From Flavonifractor sp. An306 (lineage in GTDB: Bacteria > Bacillota > Clostridia > Oscillospirales > Oscillospiraceae), in assembly GCF_002159455.1 (NCBI RefSeq), contig NZ_NFIQ01000007.1, forward strand, positions 1 to 64,000: DNA of 64,000 bases. The letters run 5' to 3'. Shown here piece after piece: positions 16,931-23,914 of the stretch. The first letter of the stretch is position 1; the number at the start of each line of letters is the position of its first letter. Position numbers and translations under genes: made by a program. The notes beneath the pieces are model-generated. The model saw nothing but the letters and a program-made list of their open reading frames with translations, ran no database searches and was not told the origin of the DNA.

Positions 16931-17046
16931 TTCTACGCATTTAGAAGTCTGTTTCGGCGGGGATTGGATAAATCCTATTGCCGCCCCGTCAATCGTTCGC
17001 CAGAAGCCCGCTGCGGCGGGACTTTTAGCGGCCTAAATGCGTAGAA
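16931..17046. repeat. 116-bp structured inverted repeat
   Basis: A 14-bp perfect inverted repeat (TTCTACGCATTTAG at 16931-16944, complement at 17033-17046) encloses two further hairpins: one with GGCGG/CCGCC ends around 16958-16985 and CCCGC-TGCG-GCGGG near 17007-17020. It lies between convergent genes. It could be a folded non-coding RNA, a small MITE-like insertion or a bidirectional terminator. Confidence 0.5.
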
Positions 17047-17054
17047 TGCAGGCG

Positions 17055-17957
17055 TTATTCATCCTTGTTGTCGTCTTTTTCCTCTGTTTGCTCTGGCATG
17101 GCGGCGGCGTCCTCTACAATATCCGTTATAAGCTGCCGGAAGTCTTTGGCGTTTTGGGAAGTAATCACCGGCTTTCCTGTTGTATCTTCAATCTCTTTCC
17201 GGGTATTTCCCGCAATCGAACCGCCTTTTTGCGCCACTTTCTGATTTTCAGAAAAAGTAGCGGGCTTTACAGTTTTAGAAATCTCCGTTGTGGTAGCTTC
17301 GGCAAGCATTGTCAGAACCAGTTCCAGATCACTCATGTTGTCCCGGAGGTTTTCTTTTTTCAAGCCTTTCAGTTTCTTGTACTGCCGGGTTGTCATGCCC
17401 GACCATGCGCGGGAAATCTCGTCAGTCAGGATTGCATATTCCTTTCCCTTTTCCACGCCGCGCTTTTGCCACTCGTCTGTCAGCTCATTGCGGATGCGGA
17501 TTGCCAAAAGGCGCTGATGTACCCATTCCTCGGAATAGCCTTTTTTCAGATAGGTTTCTAACGCCCGGTCAATGGCTTGTTCCGGGTCAATAGTTTCGTC
17601 AATCCGTTCCCGGCCCACCCTTGCCAGCCATGCCTTAAACGGCTCGGCTTTCGGGGAGGGGACAGACTGGATAATCCGCAATAGCTGTTCTGTATTGGCA
17701 ACGTCAGTTTTATACCTTTTCCCATCGGAGGACAGCATTTTCAGTTGTACGATTTTCTCGTACAACTCAACCGCACCCTCTTTTTTCAGCTTCCGCTTTA
17801 AGTCACTCCAATACCGGCGGGGATTTTCTGTGCCGGTCAAAACGGAAATAACGTCCACAATGGAAAAGTACCATTCTTCTTGTTCTTCGTCCCATGCGGT
17901 ACGGATTTTTTTATCTTCAAATAGCTGGATCGCGTTAGTATTTATCAATTCACCCAT
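17055..17957 (-). CDS. BRO-N/DinD-like protein
   Basis: 300 residues. The N-terminal ~110 residues (IQLFEDKKIRTAWDEEQEEW, then YFSIVDVISVLTGTENPRRYW) are a BRO/KilA-type DNA-binding domain of the kind seen in phage antirepressors and DNA-damage-inducible protein D. The middle holds AKAWLARVGRERIDE-like DinD sequence and a helical segment; the last part is acidic (EQTEEKDDNKDE). Probably a DNA-damage-linked regulator. It opposes sigma module 1 and is separated from it by the inverted repeat. Confidence 0.75.
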   Translation of the reverse strand: MGELINTNAIQLFEDKKIRTAWDEEQEEWYFSIVDVISVLTGTENPRRYWSDLKRKLKKEGAVELYEKIVQLKMLSSDGKRYKTDVANTEQLLRIIQSVPSPKAEPFKAWLARVGRERIDETIDPEQAIDRALETYLKKGYSEEWVHQRLLAIRIRNELTDEWQKRGVEKGKEYAILTDEISRAWSGMTTRQYKKLKGLKKENLRDNMSDLELVLTMLAEATTTEISKTVKPATFSENQKVAQKGGSIAGNTRKEIEDTTGKPVITSQNAKDFRQLITDIVEDAAAMPEQTEEKDDNKDE

Positions 17958-18032
17958 TGCTATGTACCTCTCTTTCGCGGGGATAATTATAGTCTATCGT
18001 ATCTTTTTGAAAAAATCTACCTCTGGTGCAGC

Positions 18033-18398
18033 TCATTTCCCGGAAAGCTGCCAGTATTTTTGTCGCTGCCGTTCGGCTTCTTTCTTCCGGCGCACCCGCG
18101 CCGCGCAATCGGGGCAGTATTTGGCCCGGTTGGACTTCGGCGTGAACACGGCCCCGCACTCGACGCAGCGTTTCACCTCGTCCCGGCTCTTGCTGATCTC
18201 GGCGCACAGGGCCGCGTCCAGCGGGAGGACGGCGGCCCGAAACCACCGGCACAGCAGCGAATAGGAAATGCTCTGGACGCACACACATTCCTCTCCATCG
18301 TCCAAAAGCAGGCAGTTCCCGTCACAGTAATTGCAGCACTCATGCGTCAGCTTCCGGGCCTTGCGGTACTGCTGGTAATTCATTCTCGGTATGCTCAT
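18033..18398 (-). CDS. Cysteine-rich VLP domain protein
   Basis: 121 residues with Cys clusters CCNYCDGNCLLLDDGEECVC near the N-terminus and CVECGAVFTPKSNRAKYCPD near the C-terminus, two likely zinc sites; the end is basic (RRKKEAERQRQ). Matches the Cys-rich VLP family encoded next to relaxases of mobilizable elements. Its start overlaps the relaxase stop by four bases, so it belongs to the mobilization operon; role unknown. Confidence 0.8.
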   Translation of the reverse strand: MSIPRMNYQQYRKARKLTHECCNYCDGNCLLLDDGEECVCVQSISYSLLCRWFRAAVLPLDAALCAEISKSRDEVKRCVECGAVFTPKSNRAKYCPDCAARVRRKKEAERQRQKYWQLSGK

Positions 18399-19729
18399 AG
18401 CTCTTGTGTCCTTTCTTGATGGGGCGTCACTCGCAAAATGCTGTCCACATTCTGCTTGATGATGCCGTAGTCGGCCAGTTCCTTTTTCACTTCGCCGTAC
18501 TTCTGGTACAGCCGTTCCTTTTCCTCGTCCAGCTTTCGGTATTCGGCTTTCAGGGCGGCCAGATTGGGGAGCTTTGTCACGCCTGCGTCCTTGATGGCCT
18601 TTGCCGCTGCCTCATACAAGATAAGCTGGCTTTCATGTTCGCGCCGGTACGCGGCCTTGTCTTTGGCCTTTTTGTATTCCAGCGCCACGGGCCGGGTTTG
18701 CCGGTAGGTGGAGATATTCTTTATCAGCACCGCCATATCGGATAGGCGGCGTTCCACCGCTTTCAGCGCAGCGGCGGCCTCGTCGTTTGCCGCGCTGATT
18801 TCGGCCACCTTGCTTTCCAGCGCCGCATAGTCGTCTATGCCGTGTTCAGTCAGGAAATTCAGCGTCCGGGCGGCCTGCTTCAAGTTGTGGACTTTCGCCC
18901 ACTTTGCATAGCCCGCGCTCTGCTGGGCCTTGATGCTGTTCTCCAAATCAATCCGTAAAGTGATTTCCTTTGTGGCTTTCCGTTTTGGGCCTCTGTCCAC
19001 GGCCAGCCCCTTGATCCGGCGGGTGATGGCTTCCTCGGTGTAGTTCTCACCCAAGGTCTTACAGCGGGTGAAGCGTTCCTGACCGGGAGCGCGGAAAGAA
19101 ACGAATTTGCCCGGTTTGATTTCATAGCCCTGCGCCTGCATGAGCCGCAGGAAGTCGTCAAAGCCTTTGGCCTGCGGGATGGCCGCGTCGATAGCAATTT
19201 TCAGTTTGGCTTTCCAGCTCTTGCCCTTGCGCTGGGCGTCCCATTCGGCGTAGGACTTCCCCTTGTCCTTGCCCGGCTTCACGACGGACAGGCCGTTTTC
19301 CTTGCACAGCCGGTCACTGGTTCGCCGGATGTAGGCGTAGCTGCGCCGGTTGGAAATGTACTTGCGCTGCTGTACCATATCCACGGCACAAAAAATGATG
19401 TGGTTATGCAGATGGCCCTTGTCTATGTGGGTAGTCAGCACATAGGGGTATTTACCTTGCAGCACTTCGTCGGCAAGCTGCCGCCCGATCTCATGGGCCT
19501 GCTCCGGCGTGGTTTCGCCCGGCTCAAAGGCTTGTATCAGGTGGTGGGCCAGATTGTTGCCTTTCTTGAACGCCTGATCTAACAGCATTTGAAATTCAAT
19601 GTCCGCCGTTTCGTAGGAACAGCCAAAGGACGATACCAGCATTTTATCGTCCGTCTTGTCCGGGTTTTCGATGTAGTCAAGGGTAGCTTTCAGATTTACC
19701 TTGATAGGATGGATCTTTGTAATTGCCAT
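18395..19729 (-). CDS. Relaxase/mobilization nuclease (MOBP type)
   Basis: 444 residues. Likely nicking tyrosine Y19 (KATLDYIENPDKT) and the three-histidine metal motif HIDKGHLHNH at residues 101-110 are both present, so the enzyme looks active. It should nick oriT on one strand, stay covalently bound to the 5' end and lead DNA into a conjugation channel. The C-terminal half is a long helical, Lys/Glu-rich region. Overlaps mobC by 34 bases. The neighbouring VirD4 gene is broken, so it would need a coupling protein from a co-resident element. Confidence 0.9.
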   Translation of the reverse strand: MAITKIHPIKVNLKATLDYIENPDKTDDKMLVSSFGCSYETADIEFQMLLDQAFKKGNNLAHHLIQAFEPGETTPEQAHEIGRQLADEVLQGKYPYVLTTHIDKGHLHNHIIFCAVDMVQQRKYISNRRSYAYIRRTSDRLCKENGLSVVKPGKDKGKSYAEWDAQRKGKSWKAKLKIAIDAAIPQAKGFDDFLRLMQAQGYEIKPGKFVSFRAPGQERFTRCKTLGENYTEEAITRRIKGLAVDRGPKRKATKEITLRIDLENSIKAQQSAGYAKWAKVHNLKQAARTLNFLTEHGIDDYAALESKVAEISAANDEAAAALKAVERRLSDMAVLIKNISTYRQTRPVALEYKKAKDKAAYRREHESQLILYEAAAKAIKDAGVTKLPNLAALKAEYRKLDEEKERLYQKYGEVKKELADYGIIKQNVDSILRVTPHQERTQEL

Positions 19730-20019
19730 ATCTGTGCCAGCGCCCCCTTGATGTCCTCAACGTCCTGCGCGTACACAGCCCCGGTACTGTTGATACGCCG
19801 CGCAATCTGGTTGACGTTGACGCCGATTTTTTGCAGCTCCGCAGTCTGCGCCCGGATGTCGCTGGTGTCCATGTGGATGATATACCCGTCAATCAGCATT
19901 TTCCGGGCATAGGCCGAGAAATTCTTTGTGCCGAGCTGGGCCATTTTCTGCTGGATGATGGCCCGTTCTTCCGGCGTCACCGGGACGCGCAGCACGATTT
20001 GACGCTTTCGGTTTGCCAT
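19696..20019 (-). CDS. mobC: MobC-type relaxosome protein
   Basis: 107 residues: N-terminal ribbon-helix-helix part (RKRQIVLRVPVTPEERAIIQ) and the C-terminal MobC motif (LQKIGVNVNQIARRINSTG). Helps open DNA at oriT for the relaxase. Overlaps the relaxase start, so translation is coupled; the candidate oriT is about 90 bases upstream of its start. Confidence 0.85.
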   Translation of the reverse strand: MANRKRQIVLRVPVTPEERAIIQQKMAQLGTKNFSAYARKMLIDGYIIHMDTSDIRAQTAELQKIGVNVNQIARRINSTGAVYAQDVEDIKGALAQIWQLQRSILSR

Positions 20020-20111
20020 TGCGTTTCACGCTCCTTTCCGGCAAAGGGGTTTGGGGATTTCCCCAACAAGCAAAACGGACGGCCCGGCAGGGGCGGGACG
20101 GTGCGTTTTTC

Positions 20112-20145
20112 GGAAGTGTGGCTACACTTCCTATGCTTGCTGTTT
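20112..20145. other. Candidate oriT
   Basis: GGAAGTGT-GGCT-ACACTTCC, a perfect 8-bp inverted repeat, followed by TATGCTTGC. It lies in the gene-free stretch upstream of mobC, the normal place for the origin of transfer of such mobilization units, and the inverted repeat plus short conserved flank is the usual oriT design. The nick position is not determined. Confidence 0.6.
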
Positions 20146-20279
20146 TTGTTCTTCTCCGCTAATAGAACGTCCCGAACGCCTTAAACTGCCCGCAAAATAC
20201 GGGCTTCTCCTGAAAAAAGTGCAAAAAATAAAGGACGCTTCCGCGTCCCTCGCAAACAAAAGAAAACAGAGGATGGTTT

Positions 20280-20651
20280 TCAGGCATCCCCCGTTTCTTT
20301 CTTCTTTGGCTGTTCAATTTTAATGGCCCCGTCAATCGCGCCCTCGATGATCGGCAGGTATTCTTCGGGACAGAGTTTCAGCTTGTGGCCGACCCGCTGG
20401 CGCTGCTCACTTTCCGAGCGCAGCACTTCGGGATTGAAATACCGTTCCACAGGAAGCCCGCAGGTCTTGATAAGCTGGATTACGACCGGGAGGCTGGGGA
20501 TTGTCCCTTTATTCTCAATGTTGGCGAGATACCGCCACTCAATACCTACCATTTCCGCCAGCGCCTTACGCGCCAGATGTCGGGCTTTCCGCGCAGCCTT
20601 TACATCCGCGCCGAAAGTTTCAAAGCCGGGGCAATCTTCTACTTTCGCCAT
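20280..20651 (-). CDS. XRE-family helix-turn-helix regulator
   Basis: 123 residues. HTH at about residues 12-65 (FGADVKAARKARHLARKALA, then EMVGIEWRYLANIENKG), and a C-terminal extension (CPEEYLPIIEGAIDGAI). Divergent from the CD3324/acetyltransferase transcript and upstream of the mobilization genes, so it may control either. Confidence 0.75.
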   Translation of the reverse strand: MAKVEDCPGFETFGADVKAARKARHLARKALAEMVGIEWRYLANIENKGTIPSLPVVIQLIKTCGLPVERYFNPEVLRSESEQRQRVGHKLKLCPEEYLPIIEGAIDGAIKIEQPKKKETGDA

Positions 20652-20754
20652 ATAACATCACCCATTTACATTGTATAATTCATATTTGCCCGATGGAATG
20701 TTGTTATATGCAGGTGAATTAAACTTTATAATTCATAATCTGATTTGGGGCTTC

Positions 20755-20783
20755 TTGCATAGGATGTCTTTCCGTGATATAAT
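20755..20783 (+). promoter_or_regulatory. Promoter of the leader/CD3324/acetyltransferase transcript
   Basis: TTGCAT, 17-bp spacer, TATAAT: a near-consensus housekeeping promoter. The leader ORF begins 34 bases after the -10. Confidence 0.75.
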
Positions 20784-20816
20784 AATAACGTTTGAACGAA
20801 GAAAGAAGTGGTATCA

Positions 20817-20882
20817 ATGACAAAACGAAACGAAGCGTGGCTCCATGCAAAGCCAGTAAGATGCGACAGTTGCATGGAGTAA
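20817..20882 (+). CDS. Leader peptide, 21 aa
   Basis: A short frame starting MTKRNEAWLHAKPVRCDSC, preceded by a modest GAAGTGG ribosome site. It ends within a set of competing hairpins. Position and structure are those of an attenuation leader peptide rather than an independent product; a ribosome stalled on it would change the downstream folding. Confidence 0.5.
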   Translation: MTKRNEAWLHAKPVRCDSCME

Positions 20883-20936
20883 ACAGCGTCGCATAATTCA
20901 TTATGCTGGCTTTGCTTACTTGATAATGCCATCAAG
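20841..20936 (+). promoter_or_regulatory. Attenuator-like competing hairpins before CD3324/acetyltransferase
   Basis: Hairpin A: CTCCATGCAA (20841-20850) with TTGCATGGAG (20870-20879). Hairpin B: GCAAAGCCAG (20847-20856) with CTGGCTTTGC (20906-20915) plus ATGCGAC/GTCGCAT (20861-20867/20888-20894). A and B share bases and cannot coexist. Hairpin C: CTTGAT/ATCAAG (20919-20924/20931-20936) covers the start of the AAGGAGG ribosome site. This is the logic of antibiotic-inducible translational attenuators. Confidence 0.6.
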
Positions 20937-20948
20937 GAGGAAGCCAAC

Positions 20949-21212
20949 ATGAAATATATCAATGCAAGGGTTCTTCTTCCCGAAAAACTTGTCAAAGAGC
21001 TGCAAAGCTATATTCAAGGTGGATATATTTATGTACCAACCGATCAAGCACAGCAAAAGCAATGGGGAGAAGTATCGGGCTATCGACGAGAATTACTGCA
21101 ACGGAACCGCAAAATCGTAGACGAATATCAACAAGGTATTTCTATGGAACGGTTAGCCGAGAAGTATTGTTTGTCCGTATATGCCATAAGAAAAATTATT
21201 TATCAGAAATAA
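20949..21212 (+). CDS. CD3324-family HTH protein
   Basis: 87 residues: MKYINARVLLPEKLVKELQS followed by YIQGGYIYVPTD and a C-terminal helix-turn-helix (YQQGISMERLAEKYCLSVYA). Small DNA-binding proteins of this type occur in clostridial genomes. It is the first gene after the attenuator and is followed by its own terminator, so the acetyltransferase depends on readthrough or another promoter. Confidence 0.75.
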   Translation: MKYINARVLLPEKLVKELQSYIQGGYIYVPTDQAQQKQWGEVSGYRRELLQRNRKIVDEYQQGISMERLAEKYCLSVYAIRKIIYQK

Positions 21213-21214
21213 GT

Positions 21215-21249
21215 GGCAGGGGTTGCATTTCGCAGCCCCTGCTTTTTAT
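21215..21249 (+). terminator. Terminator after CD3324 gene
   Basis: GCAGGGG (21216-21222) pairs with the CCCCTGC ending at 21242, followed by TTTTTAT. Confidence 0.75.
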
Positions 21250-21357
21250 ATAGATTGGTTCGGTATCATTTGGTGGATAGAAAACTTGTTGTTGCAGCAG
21301 TATGATAGAAGCGCAACTAAGAATATATTTATTGACTAAAGAGAGAAAGGGAAAATT

Positions 21358-21993
21358 ATGCAAGCAGAGAAAATATATCCGCGAAGCAGCGATAAAGAAA
21401 CCGTCTACTTGAAAAATGTTATCACCAACCCCGCCATTGTTGTTGGTGACTATACCATGTATAACGATTTTGTAAATGATCCCGTTGATTTTCAAAAGAA
21501 TAATGTTCTTTATCATTATCCTATTAACCACGACAAGTTGATTATCGGAAAGTTTTGCTCCATTGCCTGTGGCGCACGTTTTTTATTTAATAGTGCTAAT
21601 CATAGTATGACTTCACTCGCGACTTATCCTTTTCCTATCTTCTTTGAGGAATGGGGCCTTGACGTTAGCCATATAACCGATGCGTGGGACAATAAAGGAG
21701 ACATTGTTATCGGAAATGACGTTTGGATTGGATATGAGGCAGTGATCTTCGCAGGAGTAACTATTGGAGACGGTGCTATCATTGGCACAAGAGCTGTTGT
21801 GACAAAAGATGTTCCCCCCTATACTATCGTGGGTGGCGTTCCGGCTAAACCAATACGAAAACGCTTTTCAAACGACGATATAGCAGCATTGCTGAAAATG
21901 AAATGGTGGGATTGGCCGGTAGAGCAAATCAAAGAGCATATTGCAGAAATTCAATCAGGAAAAATCACCGATTTGGAAAGAAAATATTTGTAA
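21358..21993 (+). CDS. CatB/Vat-type xenobiotic O-acetyltransferase
   Basis: 211 residues with left-handed beta-helix hexapeptide repeats ([38 protein letters not shown]) and the ending [14 protein letters not shown]...[10 protein letters not shown] typical of the CatB/Vat family. The catalytic His is visible in FNSANHSM. It should transfer acetyl from acetyl-CoA to a drug hydroxyl; members inactivate chloramphenicol or streptogramin A. Features are shared with both branches ([11 protein letters not shown] is closer to Vat), so the substrate is not settled. Lower GC than its neighbours suggests separate acquisition. AAAGGG precedes the ATG. Confidence 0.8.
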   Translation: MQAEKIYPRSSDKETVYLKNVITNPAIVVGDYTMYNDFVNDPVDFQKNNVLYHYPINHDKLIIGKFCSIACGARFLFNSANHSMTSLATYPFPIFFEEWGLDVSHITDAWDNKGDIVIGNDVWIGYEAVIFAGVTIGDGAIIGTRAVVTKDVPPYTIVGGVPAKPIRKRFSNDDIAALLKMKWWDWPVEQIKEHIAEIQSGKITDLERKYL

Positions 21994-22001
21994 ATACTGC
22001 C

Positions 22002-22032
22002 GCACGACGGCAAAGAAAAAAAGCCGTCGTGC
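22002..22032. other. Hairpin conserved before both sigma modules
   Basis: GCACGACGGC and GCCGTCGTGC around an A-rich 11-base loop; the same design is at 15763-15789. No T-run follows on either strand, so it is not a standard terminator. Confidence 0.45.
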
Positions 22033-22162
22033 AGTAGACGTATAGACACGCCTATATTTCTTTTTCGGCGGTTTTGAGAAAATCAAGGCCGCCGTTCTCT
22101 TTGCCCTCAAACTGACGACGCCCTGACGATGACAGGATCGGCGGCCCACGGAGGGAGCCGCC

Positions 22163-22328
22163 ATGAAGCCAAAAGCGTTTCGACAAAATAAGACAGGGGT
22201 TGCACCGCCCCTAAAAAGCCTTTCCTCGGCAGCGGGGACAAGCGGCCATGAGTATGAACTATATCATGTAAATTATCTTCATATTGCTTTCACTTTCGCC
22301 CGGTGGGTCTATGACCTGCCGGGCGAAA
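22163..22328 (+). promoter_or_regulatory. Leader of sigma module 2
   Basis: An ATG after GGAGGGAGCCGCC opens a frame (MKPKAFRQNKTG) whose first residues match those of the possible leader ORF at 15921 (MKQRAFRQNTTG). The conserved hairpin TTTCGCCCGG/CCGGGCGAAA is at 22294-22328. In this copy the frame continues past the hairpin, in the other it stops before it, which favours an RNA rather than protein role for the shared 3' part. Confidence 0.45.
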
Positions 22329-22458
22329 TTTGTTGTTTTCTGCGGCCTGTATCAGCGGCGAATAATTCTCTCAAAAAAATTTCAAAAAGGAGGCGTTTAG
22401 CGGGCCGCAGAACGATTTCCATTCGCTCTATGTGCGGAAAGGGAGGAACCCACCTAAT

Positions 22459-22475
22459 CCCCCACAGAAAGGGGG
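22459..22475 (+). promoter_or_regulatory. Hairpin over the ribosome site of sigma gene 2
   Basis: CCCCC (22459-22463) pairs with GGGGG (22471-22475), which is the ribosome site of the ATG at 22483. Same arrangement as in copy 1 with different sequence. Confidence 0.45.
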
Positions 22476-22482
22476 TGAGAAG

Positions 22483-22914
22483 ATGGAAACACCCAACCGC
22501 AAATTTGGCGAATGGGGCCAGTTTGACCGTTACTGCAAGCTGGTTCTCTACCATGAAGCCATTGACTATCTGCGGGAGATGCAGCGCCGCCGGGATATGG
22601 AAATATCTCTGGACGAGCTTTCCCCCGCGGACTGGGACAAGCTCTCGGTCAGGGACGACTATCCGTGTGAAAGCTATATCTTTCATTCCCACGGGTACGA
22701 CCTGCGGATCGACAACGAGCTTGTAGCCGAAGCCTTTGCCGTACTGCCCCAGCAGGAACAGAGTATCTTGATCCTGCATTGTGTTATGGAGCTGAATGAC
22801 GTGGAGATCGGCAGGCTCATGGGAATGTCCAAAAGCGCCGTACAGCGCCACAGGACAAAGACGCTGAAAGAACTGCGAGTGAAGCTGATGGCAATCATGC
22901 CGGAGGGAGGTTGA
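22483..22914 (+). CDS. Sigma-70-like regulator of the element (copy 2)
   Basis: About 143 residues; about 60 percent similar by eye to copy 1, with the same N-terminal block (YCKLVLYHEAIDYLREMQRR) and region 4-like HTH (VLPQQEQSILILHCVMELND, then VEIGRLMGMSKSAVQRHRTK). GGGGGTGAG lies before METPNRKF. Four bases separate it from its HTH partner. Nearest to the serine recombinase, so probably its regulator. Confidence 0.8.
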   Translation: METPNRKFGEWGQFDRYCKLVLYHEAIDYLREMQRRRDMEISLDELSPADWDKLSVRDDYPCESYIFHSHGYDLRIDNELVAEAFAVLPQQEQSILILHCVMELNDVEIGRLMGMSKSAVQRHRTKTLKELRVKLMAIMPEGG

Positions 22915-22918
22915 GGAA

Positions 22919-23158
22919 ATGAAGCAGCCGAGCTATAAGGGCTTTGCCCCTTTGTCTGATGCTGTAATTGACGCAGCCTGCGCCGGTGACGTTGATGCGA
23001 TTGACCGCATTCTGCGCCATTACGACGGGTACATAAACAAATTGTGTGTCCGAAAGTACATCGACGGAAGCGGCAATGTGCATTATGACGTGGACGAGTA
23101 CATGAAGCGTCGATTGCAGATCAAGCTCATTCATTCCATCGTTGTCACGATAGAGTGA
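22919..23158 (+). CDS. Helix-turn-helix protein of the sigma module (copy 2)
   Basis: 79 residues (MKQPSYKGFAPLSDAVIDAA onward, with RILRHYDGYINKLCVRKY), paralogous to the protein at 16632-16871. Follows sigma gene 2 with GGAGG ahead of the ATG. Probably acts with the sigma-like protein on element promoters. Confidence 0.75.
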   Translation: MKQPSYKGFAPLSDAVIDAACAGDVDAIDRILRHYDGYINKLCVRKYIDGSGNVHYDVDEYMKRRLQIKLIHSIVVTIE

Positions 23159-23159
23159 C

Positions 23160-23597
23160 GGAACCGGCCCCGGAAACGGAAATGTCTTTATTTCTTCCTT
23201 TCCACGTTTTCGCTGACCCGGAGGCCGCAGGCTGCACCTTGACAAATATGCCCGCAAGATAACGGCGGCGCATCATAGGACAGACGGACACGATCTGTCT
23301 GTGTTGAGCCAATCGGACGATGCGCCATGACGCCGTTTCAAGCCCGCAGGACGGGGCCACTGTAACGGGTGAGCGATAAACACCAGACCGTAAAACAGGT
23401 GTGGCAACCTGTGGGCGATGAAGCACAGGCAAGACAATGAGACTCCCGCGTTGAACGCCCTCACAGCATTGCGCGGCGCACCCATCAGCATGGGCCGGGG
23501 TGAAATTCCCGTGGAGCTGTGCCAACAGCCGTCCGTTTATAGTCCATTTTTGGCAACAAACAATGCCGTCCTCTTTCAGTTCGGAAAGGAGGACACT
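23160..23597 (+). ncRNA. Structured gene-free stretch before DUF6870 and the serine recombinase
   Basis: About 440 bases without a supported gene. Nested stems: ACGGCG (23262-23267)/CGCCGT (23331-23336), GCGCATC (23268-23274)/GATGCGC (23319-23325), ACAGAC (23280-23285)/GTCTGT (23297-23302); then ACAGGT (23395-23400)/ACCTGT (23407-23412) and a GGGGTGAAATTCCC hairpin near 23506-23520. The density of stems suggests a folded RNA or a regulatory leader. An ORF reading from 23418 in the DUF6870 frame has no ribosome site. Confidence 0.4.
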
Positions 23598-23858
23598 GTG
23601 ATTAGTAGTGATGCGCTGGCTCGTATGCGCCAGCAAAATATAAAAGAGGTCAACAAGGACGACCTTGTGGACATCCGTTCTGTTGTCGTTGATACGTCCC
23701 TGCCGCCTGAACAGCGCATGATGGACTATCTGGAAAAAATCAAAAATCCCTACTGCTTTCGCTGTGGGGATGCGGTTGTTTCTATTCACTTTGCCGACAA
23801 GGGGAACAGCCTTGACAGCCTTCTCAAAAATTACTTTATTGGGCTGAAAAGAAGCTGA
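23598..23858 (+). CDS. DUF6870-type small protein
   Basis: 86 residues from a GTG with AAAGGAGG seven bases upstream; the frame is open further upstream but lacks another ribosome site. Sequence: ISSDALARMRQQNIKEVNKD, then LVDIRSVVVDTSLPPEQRMM, with a Cys pair (NPYCFRCGD). Found next to serine recombinases in this element type; function unknown. The recombinase gene follows after 56 bases. Confidence 0.65.
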   Translation: MISSDALARMRQQNIKEVNKDDLVDIRSVVVDTSLPPEQRMMDYLEKIKNPYCFRCGDAVVSIHFADKGNSLDSLLKNYFIGLKRS

Positions 23859-23914
23859 TTTTCCCGCCTTTTTATGCTATAATCGTATTGTGATTATAGA
23901 GGATTGGAGGTATC

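Noticed and set aside
23340-23520. Possible cobalamin riboswitch (GCCACTGTAA and GGTGAAATTCCC present)
   Set aside because: The two blocks occur in reversed order compared with the B12 riboswitch, no clear B12 box follows, and the downstream genes have nothing to do with B12.
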